Shown here in pieces: positions 36,121 to 43,708 of a DNA stretch of 64,000 nucleotides. The position numbers were made by a program, and so were the translations under genes. The notes below the pieces were generated by a model. It worked only from the letters and a program-made list of their open reading frames with translations, made no database searches and was not told the DNA's origin. Source of the stretch: Endozoicomonas sp965199185 (GTDB lineage: Bacteria; Pseudomonadota; Gammaproteobacteria; Pseudomonadales; Endozoicomonadaceae); assembly GCA_965199185.1 (NCBI GenBank), contig CBDAQW010000032.1:62001-126000 (forward strand). Reading direction: 5' to 3'. The stretch's first letter is position 1; every line of letters starts with the position of its first letter.

Positions 36121-37665
36121 ATGAATACGATGACCACGCCAGACAAACCGACCATTGAATCTCTTCAGTTTGAGAACGTTCAGCTGAAGGCGAAACTCGC
36201 TTGGTATGAGGAACAGTTCCGCCTGCATCAACATCAGAAATTTGCCGCTTCCAGTGAACGTTTCGAGGGCCAGGAGTCACTGTTCAATGAACCTGAATTA
36301 TTGGACGAAGAGTCTGCTGAACAATCTGAAACCCAGACCGTAGAAGCTCACCAGCGCAAAAAGCCGGTCAGGAAAACACTGCCTGACCATTTGCCCCGGG
36401 ACGTGGTTCAGTTGGATATCGCCGAAGAAGAAAAACAGTGCGACTGCTGTGGTAAAACCCTCAAGGCATTCGGCCATGAGAGCAGTTGTAAGCTGGACAT
36501 CGTTCCGGCGCAGGTGAAAGTCGTTGAATTCCAGCGCCTGAAATATGCCTGCGAGTGCGAGTCCGGCGTCAAAACGGCACCGATGCCGAAAATGCCCATC
36601 CCGAAAAGCATTGCCACTCCCGGATTGCTGGCCTGGATCATCACCAGCAAATATTGTGATGCTCTGCCCCTGTATCGACAGGAGTTTATCCTGAAGCGCA
36701 TGAACATCGAGATCAGTCGTGCCTCCATGGCTGAATGGATGATCAGGGTGTCCGTATTACTCAAACCAATATACGACGAGCTACAGAAAATGCTGGTCAG
36801 ACGAAGCAGTATTCAGGCTGACGAAACACCGCTGCAGGTACTGGATGAGCCCGAACGGTCGCCACAGGATAAATCCTATATGTGGGTGTATCGCACTACC
36901 GGGCAGCTGGGGACACCAGTCATCCTCTATGACTATCAGTCAGGTCGTGACCATAGTCGTCCACAGGCATTCCTGTCCGGGTTCAGCGGCTATCTGCAAT
37001 GCGACGGACTGTCTGCTTATAAAGCGCTGAGTAAGAAGCAACCGGAAATAGAACTGGTTGGCTGTCTTGCGCACGTCCGGAGAAAATTCAAAGAAGCGCT
37101 GGACGCTATCCCAAAGAAAAAAGGCCAGCCACAAGCCAAAATCACCAAGCCCGCCCAGGTGCTGACGATGATCCAGACGCTCTACGCTATAGAGAGAAGG
37201 GTCAAAGATAAAGCGGTAGAAGAACGATTCCAGATAAGACAACGGGAAAGCCGCCCGATCCTGGACAAGCTGAAAGAGTGGCTGGATCGGCAACAGCCCA
37301 AAATCCCTCCCAAAAACAAGCTTGGCAAAGCCATCACCTATGCGCAAAACCAGTGGCCTTATCTGATACGTTACCTTGATAGCGGGCTGCTGGATATTGA
37401 CAATAATGCGGCAGAGAGAGCCGTCAAACCGTTCGTAATTGGCCGAAAGAACTGGCTTTTTGCTAAAAGCGTAAACGGAGCAAATGCCAGCGCAACACTT
37501 TATAGTTTGATCGAAACCGCCAGGGCGAATGATCTGGAGCCGTACGCCTGGCTACGTTACGTGCTGTCCAGGGTTCCTCAACTGCCCAAAGAAGCGTGTG
37601 TTGAACACCTGTTGCCTATGAATCTCACGCCAGACGATTTAAAAATAGCGAATTGGTGGGAATAG
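36121..37665 (+). CDS. tnpC: IS66 transposase TnpC
   Basis: 514-residue DDE transposase. It has an N-terminal leucine-rich helix, the zinc-binding segment EKQCDCCGKTLKAFG, the first catalytic Asp in QADETPLQV, a second in YLQCDGLSAY, and the Glu in IDNNAAERAVKPF; GRKNWLFAKSVNGA follows as in the family. The frame is full length, so the element may still be mobile. Confidence 0.94.
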   Translation: MNTMTTPDKPTIESLQFENVQLKAKLAWYEEQFRLHQHQKFAASSERFEGQESLFNEPELLDEESAEQSETQTVEAHQRKKPVRKTLPDHLPRDVVQLDIAEEEKQCDCCGKTLKAFGHESSCKLDIVPAQVKVVEFQRLKYACECESGVKTAPMPKMPIPKSIATPGLLAWIITSKYCDALPLYRQEFILKRMNIEISRASMAEWMIRVSVLLKPIYDELQKMLVRRSSIQADETPLQVLDEPERSPQDKSYMWVYRTTGQLGTPVILYDYQSGRDHSRPQAFLSGFSGYLQCDGLSAYKALSKKQPEIELVGCLAHVRRKFKEALDAIPKKKGQPQAKITKPAQVLTMIQTLYAIERRVKDKAVEERFQIRQRESRPILDKLKEWLDRQQPKIPPKNKLGKAITYAQNQWPYLIRYLDSGLLDIDNNAAERAVKPFVIGRKNWLFAKSVNGANASATLYSLIETARANDLEPYAWLRYVLSRVPQLPKEACVEHLLPMNLTPDDLKIANWWE

Positions 37666-37693
37666 GGGTAGATGGGGTTGCCCGACCGCTTAC

Positions 37694-37891
37694 GGTGAAG
37701 CTACCGGGGAGCTTGATCAGATGCTGGAACGCATCTCCAACAGTCAGCAGCAAGAACTGGAAAGTAAGGTTGCCTTAATGCTGGGGCTATTTGAGCCATT
37801 GATGCTGGTTATTATGGGCGGGATTGTTATGTTGATTGTGTTGGCGATATTGTTGCTGATTTTGAATATGAACCAGTTGCTTGGGTTTTAA
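37694..37891 (+). pseudogene. 3' fragment of a gspF-type (type II secretion inner-membrane) gene
   Basis: Open frame of 65 codons that begins exactly at the IS66 edge and ends with TAA. It reads GEATGELDQMLERISNSQQQ, then LGLFEPLMLVIMGGIVMLIV and a final LNMNQLLGF. This is the C-terminal tail of GspF: cytoplasmic helix then last membrane segment. It has no start and lies between the IS66 and the Tn7-like left end, so it is the only visible remnant of the transposon's cargo. Confidence 0.75.
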
Positions 37892-37898
37892 TACTCAT

Positions 37899-38045
37899 TT
37901 TAGAACTTTATTTTGACAAGCATTTGGTAAATTTCACACGATAGATGACTTTTATTTTAGAACTTTATTTTTACTTTTGTTTTCAGGTTGTCTACAGGCC
38001 GCATTTTTCGCAGAGGTCATTTTAGAACTTTATTTTCATTTCACA
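37899..38045. repeat. Tn7-like left end: three spaced TnsB-binding sites
   Basis: Copies of TTTTAGAACTTTATTTT lie near 37899, 37956 and 38020, in inverted orientation to the right-end repeats, which contain AAAGTTT. The terminal ACA ends at 38045. Wide spacing is typical of Tn7 left ends. Confidence 0.75.
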
Positions 38046-38049
38046 TTGT

Positions 38050-38094
38050 TGTCGGTAAACATTAAAGTTTGATCATTCACAATAAAGTTTGATA
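38050..38094. mobile_element. Solo right end of an older Tn7-like element
   Basis: TGTCGGTAAACATTAAAGTT followed by a second repeat ACAATAAAGTTTGATAA 20 bases on. It has the same start, orientation and 20-base periodicity as the right end at 29899 but differs in sequence. Its first T is the last base of the newer element's target duplication. No transposase genes or left end of this element are visible beyond it. Confidence 0.7.
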
Positions 38095-38217
38095 AGGGTA
38101 GTGGCAGTTGAGAAATTACCACCGTTCGCACTGAGCCAGTCGAAGTACTTGTGCAGCATACTTCGACAGGCTCAGAATGAACGGATTTTTTGGTAGTTTT
38201 GTATCTGCCACTTCCCT
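38095..38217. repeat. Long hairpin repeat with GTCGAAGTA/TACTTCGAC core
   Basis: The ends AGGGTAGTGGCAG and CTGCCACTTCCCT pair (12 of 13). Inside, ACCGTTC/GAACGG and CTGAGCC-A-GTCGAAGTA against TACTTCGAC-A-GGCTCAG pair in the same register. It is probably a REP- or MITE-like insertion that ends the remnant of the older transposon. It also lies 3' of ilvY. Confidence 0.6.
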
Positions 38218-38255
38218 AAGAGCCATTTTAGTTATGCACTTTCTTACTGGTTTCT

Positions 38256-39137
38256 TTATTGATCAATCATACCGGAAAGATGAAGCCAGAAAGCCTTTGC
38301 CAGTGGATTTCTGAGCTTTTTTTCCAAAACACACAAACCCACATCATAAGCTTTAAGTGCTGGTTTCACATCCAGTACTTTGACTCTGTCAGCCAATGGA
38401 CTGTTGTCTAGAACAATAGACGGCACAACACCAATACCAAATCCCAGAGCAACCATGCTGACAATGGCTTCGTTACCCGCCGCCTGCGCATATATTTTGG
38501 GCTTAATGCCCATATCTGCGAAGCGTGCATTCAGCCGCTTTCGGGCGACACCCTGCTCCTGCAAAATCATCGGGGTTGCCGCCCATTCATCGGGTGTTAC
38601 CGGCGGCATTGATTGAGTTTCAACCGGCGTAATAAATACCAGAGAGGACTGAGTGATCGATTTAAAGCAAAGACCGTTAGGAATAACATCAGGCCGAGCG
38701 GCAATGCAGAAATCCTCCTTTTCAGTCAGAACATGCTGGATAGCCAATTCCGGATCGCCGGTATGTAATTTGATTTCAATCTTTGGATGGCGAGGACGAA
38801 AGTCCTGAAGAATATCGTACAGAAAACTGTAACTAGCAGTCACCGAACAATAAACACTGAGTTCACCGTGCAATTCTTTAGCATCTGCCATCAGGTTGTT
38901 TTTCAATGAATCCCAGTGCATCAAGGCTTCACGGGCATAACTCTGAAATTTAATGCCTTCCCGAGTGAGTACCACGCTGCGGTTATCCCGCTCAAAAAGA
39001 GCCACACCCAGCTGATTTTCAAGCTGCTTAATACTCCGACTAAGTGTCGATGGGCTGACATGGCTCAAATCACTGGCCTTGCCAAAGTGGAGGCTGTCGG
39101 CGAGAGCCAAAAACTGTTTCAGTGGTCTGAAATCCAT
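38256..39137 (-). CDS. ilvY: LysR-type regulator IlvY
   Basis: Activator of ilvC that responds to the substrates acetolactate and acetohydroxybutyrate. 293 residues: N-terminal LysR helix-turn-helix (LHFGKASDLSHVSPSTLSRS) and a periplasmic-binding-like sensor. It is divergent from ilvC with a ~147-base shared region, the standard IlvY/IlvC arrangement. Length and sequence agree with the E. coli protein family. Confidence 0.92.
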   Translation of the reverse strand: MDFRPLKQFLALADSLHFGKASDLSHVSPSTLSRSIKQLENQLGVALFERDNRSVVLTREGIKFQSYAREALMHWDSLKNNLMADAKELHGELSVYCSVTASYSFLYDILQDFRPRHPKIEIKLHTGDPELAIQHVLTEKEDFCIAARPDVIPNGLCFKSITQSSLVFITPVETQSMPPVTPDEWAATPMILQEQGVARKRLNARFADMGIKPKIYAQAAGNEAIVSMVALGFGIGVVPSIVLDNSPLADRVKVLDVKPALKAYDVGLCVLEKKLRNPLAKAFWLHLSGMIDQ

Positions 39138-39284
39138 AGCTTGTATGTTTTATAAAATAGGATATTAAGTTGCAAATATATCAGTATACGAAAGAATAAG
39201 CATAGGCTATCTTTGTCTGCGTCAAACGGAAGAACAAACAAAAACAGGGTTCAAAACAGGAACTCAGTGTTTCAGGAGTTAACC
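39138..39284. promoter_or_regulatory. ilvY-ilvC divergent control region
   Basis: 147 bases between divergent starts. IlvY sites are expected here from the conserved arrangement. A GTATATTTG-like A/T-rich inverted segment (about 39170-39190) is a possible site. AGGAG lies before ilvC. Confidence 0.45.
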
Positions 39285-40301
39285 ATGCAAGTGTATTACG
39301 ATAAAGACTGCGACCTTTCCATCATTCAGGGCAAGAAAGTATCCATCATTGGTTACGGCTCTCAGGGGCACGCTCATGCTAACAATCTTAAGGATTCCGG
39401 CGTAGACGTGACGGTTGGCTTGCGTAAGGGTTCGGCTTCCTGGGCTAAGGCTGAGGCTTCCGGTTTGAAAGTGGCTCAGGTACCTGAAGCGGTTGAGCAG
39501 GCTGATTTGGTGATGATTCTGACGCCGGATGAATTCCAGTCTCAGCTATACAAAGAAGTGATTGAACCGAATCTGCGTCAGGGTGCGACTCTGGCTTTCG
39601 CTCACGGTTTTGCTATTCATTACAACCAGATTGTTCCACGGGCTGATCTCGATGTGATTATGATTGCTCCAAAAGCACCGGGTCACACTGTTCGTTCTGA
39701 GTTTGCTAAAGGCGGTGGTATTCCTGATCTGGTAGCTATTTATCAGGATGCTTCCGGTCAGGCTAAGAATGTAGCGCTGTCTTACGCTTCTGGTGTTGGT
39801 GGTGGTCGCACCGGTATTATCGAAACGACCTTCAAAGATGAAACCGAAACCGACCTGTTTGGTGAGCAGGCAGTTCTCTGCGGTGGTGCTGTTGAGCTGG
39901 TAAAAGCCGGTTTTGAAACACTGACAGAAGCAGGCTACGCCCCTGAAATGGCCTACTTTGAATGTCTGCACGAACTCAAGCTGATTGTTGACCTGATGTA
40001 CGAAGGTGGCATTGCCAACATGAACTACTCTATCTCCAATAATGCGGAGTACGGTGAGTATGTGACGGGGCCACGCGTTATTAACGACGAATCCCGCAAA
40101 GCCATGCGTGAAGCGCTGAAAGATATTCAGAATGGTGAATACGCCAAGAAATTTATCTCAGAAGGTGCGCTTAACTACCCGTCCATGACTGCCTATCGCC
40201 GTAATAATGCAGCGCACCCAATCGAGCAGACAGGCGCTAAACTGCGTGAAATGATGCCGTGGATTTCTGCCAACAAACTGGTCGATAAAGAGAAAAACTG
40301 A
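39285..40301 (+). CDS. ilvC: Ketol-acid reductoisomerase (NADP+), class I
   Basis: Second step of valine and isoleucine synthesis. 338 residues, the short class I form. NADPH loop is IIGYGSQGHAHANNLKDSG; metal-binding Asp/Glu residues are in FGEQAVLCGG and the C-terminal knotted domain (FECLHELKLIVDLMYEGGIA). The ATG at 39285 has AGGAG nine bases upstream and matches the family (MQVYYDKDCDLS); an in-frame start at 39213 would add 24 non-conserved residues. Divergent from its activator ilvY. Confidence 0.97.
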   Translation: MQVYYDKDCDLSIIQGKKVSIIGYGSQGHAHANNLKDSGVDVTVGLRKGSASWAKAEASGLKVAQVPEAVEQADLVMILTPDEFQSQLYKEVIEPNLRQGATLAFAHGFAIHYNQIVPRADLDVIMIAPKAPGHTVRSEFAKGGGIPDLVAIYQDASGQAKNVALSYASGVGGGRTGIIETTFKDETETDLFGEQAVLCGGAVELVKAGFETLTEAGYAPEMAYFECLHELKLIVDLMYEGGIANMNYSISNNAEYGEYVTGPRVINDESRKAMREALKDIQNGEYAKKFISEGALNYPSMTAYRRNNAAHPIEQTGAKLREMMPWISANKLVDKEKN

Positions 40302-40671
40302 TTAACGTTATTTGTGTTAAACGCTCGCCCTTGTCGGATTCCGCTTTGTGGTCTCCGACAAGGAACACTGGGGTTCTATTCAAGCACTGGATGGATTTAT
40401 GAGATTCTATGCCCTTATTAGTGGTGGAGATATTAATAATGACAATGGGGTTTTCTAACGGCTTTATTCTGCAACACTGCGGACACTTTCATACAGTGAT
40501 AGCTCCATAGCTACTGAGTTGCCGGTAATCCACTCACTTCAACCAAGTGACAGTGAGATATTAGTGAACAAAGAGTTTGGGGAAAACCACAAAACAGTCA
40601 ATTCACTTTTGCCTAATATGCATAAGTCGAAACTGTAGCTTATCTGTAGTAGTCACGATCTGACCTGGCAC
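40302..40671. other. Intergenic stretch 3' of ilvC
   Basis: 370 bases between convergent ilvC and the SDR gene. It contains the ilvC hairpin at 40329-40363 and a small inverted repeat near 40531-40557. No gene is apparent. Confidence 0.55.
40329..40363. terminator. Hairpin 3' of ilvC
   Basis: Perfect 10-bp stem CCTTGTCGGA / TCCGACAAGG with a 15-base loop and no T-run. Its loop resembles the hairpins at 2471-2496 and 52771-52796, so it may be a REP-like repeat rather than a classical terminator. Confidence 0.5.
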
Positions 40672-41436
40672 TTACCCGGCATTATTAGGTTCACTTTCTG
40701 CGGCAAAGGTTTTATTCCAGGCATCAAATGCATCGGATTTAGGATCATAACCCAATGTTCTTCTGGTTTCAGTCAGATCCAGCCGCTTGAATCGGTTGTT
40801 GGATATACCATGAGCGATGACGAAAGGTTCATCATTAAGCTCAGACTCAATACTATTAATAAGCAATGAGCAAAGATCTTGCGGTTCGCTCCATGCACTC
40901 AAATCACGCGCGCTCATTTGGTTCCATTCGTGCGGATATTCAAATGCACCAATCCGAACGACCACCACTTCAGTATTTTTTTGATAGGCGTAGTAAGCTC
41001 CAAGCGCTTCACCAAAGACTTTACTGACACCATAAAGATTCTTGGGACGTGTAGGCATGCTCTCTTTTACCTGAATATCCAGCGGATAGCCTTCTATCGT
41101 TTGAGCACTACTGGCATACACCACTCGCTGAGTGCCACTTTCATAAGCGCTTTGAAATATGTTGTAAGAACCCACCATATTAACAGGCAGTAAACTTTCA
41201 AAAGGTGTATCAGGAGAGGCAAGCCCCGCTAAATGAACGACAACATCAATCTTGTTTTCTTGAAATACGGCACGAGTAGCGGCCAGATCACTCACATCCA
41301 GCTTTATCCCTCGCTGTTCAGTCATGTTCAGATCGGCAAGGATCAACTTATAATCAGGGAAAAAAGCATCGATATGTTTTACCAGTGCAGAACCAATTCT
41401 GCCATTAGACCCTGTGATTAAAATAGTTTTTGGCAT
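40672..41436 (-). CDS. NAD-dependent epimerase/dehydratase family protein (extended SDR)
   Basis: 254-residue Rossmann protein. The NAD loop is ILITGSNGRIGSALV; catalytic YGVSKVFGE supplies Tyr and Lys, with Ser/Thr in VVYASSAQTIEG. It is shorter than most sugar epimerases and resembles uronate-dehydrogenase-like SDRs, but the substrate is not defined. No sugar operon is near. The Zur-regulated group is divergent. Confidence 0.8.
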   Translation of the reverse strand: MPKTILITGSNGRIGSALVKHIDAFFPDYKLILADLNMTEQRGIKLDVSDLAATRAVFQENKIDVVVHLAGLASPDTPFESLLPVNMVGSYNIFQSAYESGTQRVVYASSAQTIEGYPLDIQVKESMPTRPKNLYGVSKVFGEALGAYYAYQKNTEVVVVRIGAFEYPHEWNQMSARDLSAWSEPQDLCSLLINSIESELNDEPFVIAHGISNNRFKRLDLTETRRTLGYDPKSDAFDAWNKTFAAESEPNNAG

Positions 41437-41621
41437 TTCTCATCTCTAATATTCATAGTATTTCAGGTTTGACCTCAGATGAAGCGTCTTTCATCACATC
41501 AATGATCAGTACAAACTCAGATGAGATAATGGAAAAAATCGTTAATGCCGAGCCAACAGAAGTCGCAGACATCATTGTAACCACAATTTGGAAAATTTTC
41601 TGGTCAAAATTTGCCAAATTG

Positions 41622-41641
41622 GAAATGTTATAATATACCAA
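41622..41641. promoter_or_regulatory. Zur-box-like palindrome upstream of the zinc group
   Basis: GAAATGTTATAATATACCAA closely matches the gammaproteobacterial Zur site (core TGTTATAATATAACA) with one changed arm base. It also supplies a possible -10 (TATAAT). It lies 33 bases before the outer-membrane protein gene, fitting repression of zinc uptake when zinc is sufficient. Confidence 0.7.
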
Positions 41642-41673
41642 TTACACAGTAATCACTTTAACGGCGAAGTACT

Positions 41674-42819
41674 GTGAATAATAAATCGAAAACACTTCTC
41701 TTAATCGGTATGAGCACTCTGCTCGTTTCTGAACTAGCTTCTGCAACCGAATCCTTTAAACCCGACTTTAGTCTCATTCTTGACGGTCATTACAAATCCT
41801 CAAAGAGTGCACTTAGTGAAAATGATAAGGGGTTTGGCCTTGGTCATACTGAATTGTCGGCTAGCTCAGCTGTGGATGATATCTTCTTTGGCAAACTGAC
41901 CGGGGTTTTCCATCAGCACGGCGATTCAACCGAAACCGAGCTTGAAGAAGCGTTCATTCATACGCTCTCGATGCCTTGGGGGATTTCCATCAGAGCCGGA
42001 CGTTTTCTATCCAATATCGGTTATCTGAATAGCCAACACACTCACACCGACGCCTTTACTGAGCGACCTGCTGCATACCGAGCTATGCTTGGCTCGCATT
42101 ATTTTGATGATGGTATCAGGTTGGAAATTTTGATGCCTACGGATGTTTACTGGACTCTTGGTGCTGAAATACTCAGCGGTAAAAAGATGCAGGCTCATGA
42201 TGTTAAAAATCCAGAATCCGTTGGCATCTATACCGGATATACAAAAATCGGCGGTGATATTGGTGAGTCGCAAAGCTGGCAGCTTGGATTAAGTTACCTT
42301 CACAATAAAAATGGCACGGCTCAGGCAAACACGGAACATCATCACCATAATAATGGCCATCATCACCATGATCATAGCCATAATGCACAGTTTACTGGCA
42401 AGCATGTATACGGTGCCGATTTTGTATGGAAGTGGGCACCAGAAGGAAATTACAAATATCAGAATCTGTCAGTATCCGGTGAATATCTGAGGGCAAAAAA
42501 AGGCGTCAGTGAGCATCAGAAACCCAACAAGAATTATCACGATGGCTGGTATCTCAGCAGTGTTTACCAGTTCCTTCCACAATGGACGACAGGTATCCGC
42601 TATGGCGCGTTTAATGGCATCAAACAAAGTCATGGCAAAACTCATGATAAAGAGCTCAAAGAAATGGAGGCGATGATTTCATGGAGCCATTCTCATTTCT
42701 CTACTGTTCGACTGCAATACACTCACCAGGCAGGCAGTGGTTTTAAACATATAAACGACAACGCCATTACCTTGCAATACATCATGTCTCTGGGAGCTCA
42801 CGATGCGCATCAATTCTGA
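41674..42819 (+). CDS. Zinc-regulated outer-membrane protein with His-rich loop
   Basis: 381 residues. A signal peptide (residues 1-24, ending SELASATES) is followed by a beta-barrel-like pattern of alternating strands (FSLILDGHYK; ISIRAGRFLSNIGYLNSQHTH). A loop at about 226-242 is extremely His-rich (HHHHNNGHHHHDHSHN), suiting zinc capture. It begins with GTG. A Zur-like box precedes it, and ZnuA- and ZnuB-like genes follow with short overlaps, so it probably brings zinc across the outer membrane. It is not a TonB-dependent receptor by length or plug motif. Confidence 0.75.
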   Translation: MNNKSKTLLLIGMSTLLVSELASATESFKPDFSLILDGHYKSSKSALSENDKGFGLGHTELSASSAVDDIFFGKLTGVFHQHGDSTETELEEAFIHTLSMPWGISIRAGRFLSNIGYLNSQHTHTDAFTERPAAYRAMLGSHYFDDGIRLEILMPTDVYWTLGAEILSGKKMQAHDVKNPESVGIYTGYTKIGGDIGESQSWQLGLSYLHNKNGTAQANTEHHHHNNGHHHHDHSHNAQFTGKHVYGADFVWKWAPEGNYKYQNLSVSGEYLRAKKGVSEHQKPNKNYHDGWYLSSVYQFLPQWTTGIRYGAFNGIKQSHGKTHDKELKEMEAMISWSHSHFSTVRLQYTHQAGSGFKHINDNAITLQYIMSLGAHDAHQF

Positions 42820-43708
42820 ATGGTTGACGATTATTGGCTTCACTGTGTTTACATCAGTGCCCATAGCCAGAGCTGATTTATCCATTTTTGCCTGTGAGCC
42901 TGAATGGGGTTCGCTTGCAAAAGAACTAGCACCCGGTGCATCAATTTTCAGTGCAACAACGGCTAAACAGGATCCACACCAGATTCAGGCTCGCCCCAGC
43001 CTGATCAGCAAATTTAGCAAAGCAAATCTTGCGGTATGTTCTGGTGCCAGTCTGGAAGTAGGCTGGCTTCCAGCACTACAACTGAAAGCATCTAATCCGC
43101 GACTCAAAAACAATGAGCCCGGTATGTTCTTTGCTGCGCAGCAGGTGGAAACCATTGGTAAACATGATCACATAGACCCAACTATGGGCGATGTGCATCC
43201 CGAAGGTAATCCTCATTTGCATCTCGATCCTTACCGAGTGTTGGATATCGCCAGTCAACTCAGCAAGCGGATGATCAATATTGATGCGAATAACAGTGAA
43301 GCGTACACCGCAAATTTTGATCATTTTGCCCATCAATGGGAAAGAAACATTCAGCGCTGGGAACATCAGGCAAACGCATTACAGAGCATGAAGGTTATTG
43401 CCTATCACTCAAGCTTTAACTACCTGTTCAAATGGTTAGGAATTGATATGGTGGGTGATCTGGAGCCAAAACCCGGGCTTCCACCTTCCAGTAAACATCT
43501 GGCATCGTTGCTGGAGTTGACCAGAAAAACAAACGTCGATGCCATTATTTATGCCTCTTACCAGGATGCAAGAGGCGCACAATGGCTCGGCGAAAAAGCC
43601 AATATACCCGTCATTCAGCTGCCTTTCTCAGTAGAGGAACATGATACGCTTGAATCACTGTTTGATGCCCAGATCAACTCTTTGCTTAATGTTAAAAAAC
43701 GTTCCTAA
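42803..43708 (+). CDS. Zinc/metal ABC transporter substrate-binding protein (ZnuA-like)
   Basis: Periplasmic metal-binding protein of the cluster-9 type, 301 residues with a signal peptide (to about residue 24, PIARA). The family metal-ligand positions are present: EGNPHLHLDPYRV (His), VIAYHSSFNYL (His) and the C-terminal YASYQDARGAQ region. A short His/Asp segment (KHDHIDPTMGDVHPEGNPH) may help load zinc. It overlaps the upstream outer-membrane gene by 17 bases and the permease gene by one, so this is a tight operon. Confidence 0.85.
   Translation: MRINSEWLTIIGFTVFTSVPIARADLSIFACEPEWGSLAKELAPGASIFSATTAKQDPHQIQARPSLISKFSKANLAVCSGASLEVGWLPALQLKASNPRLKNNEPGMFFAAQQVETIGKHDHIDPTMGDVHPEGNPHLHLDPYRVLDIASQLSKRMINIDANNSEAYTANFDHFAHQWERNIQRWEHQANALQSMKVIAYHSSFNYLFKWLGIDMVGDLEPKPGLPPSSKHLASLLELTRKTNVDAIIYASYQDARGAQWLGEKANIPVIQLPFSVEEHDTLESLFDAQINSLLNVKKRS

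Larger units (their letters stand above)
35298..37693. mobile_element. IS66-family insertion sequence
   Basis: 2396 bases. The terminal inverted repeats are GTAAGCGTCAGCCAAAAACC at the left and, read inward, GTAAGCGGTCGGGCAACCCC at the right, both continuing into CATCTACCC. It carries the usual tnpA, tnpB and tnpC genes, all intact. The flanking eight bases (GGATAAAC and GGTGAAGC) are not a duplication, so DNA beside the element was deleted after insertion. Confidence 0.92.
29899..38045. mobile_element. Tn7-like transposon inserted at attTn7 3' of glmS
   Basis: 8147-base element starting TGTCGG and ending ACA. It is flanked by TTGTT at 29894-29898 and 38046-38050, the 5-bp duplication expected of Tn7. 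The insertion point is 25 bases past the glmS stop, the classical attTn7 distance. The glmS-proximal (right) end has three 20-bp TnsB-site repeats in tandem; the distal (left) end has three spaced inverted sites. It carries tnsA, tnsB, tnsC and a truncated tnsD/tniQ in Tn7 orientation. An IS66 insertion and a deletion have removed most of the rest, so it is probably no longer able to target itself. Confidence 0.9.

Noticed and set aside
35738..36280. 180-codon ORF opposite IS66 tnpB
   Set aside because: It is a mirror frame of intact IS66 genes and spans the gap between tnpB and tnpC.
41430..41641. Two overlapping short ORFs on opposite strands upstream of the zinc group
   Set aside because: They share the same bases, span the Zur-like site and promoter, and lack family features.
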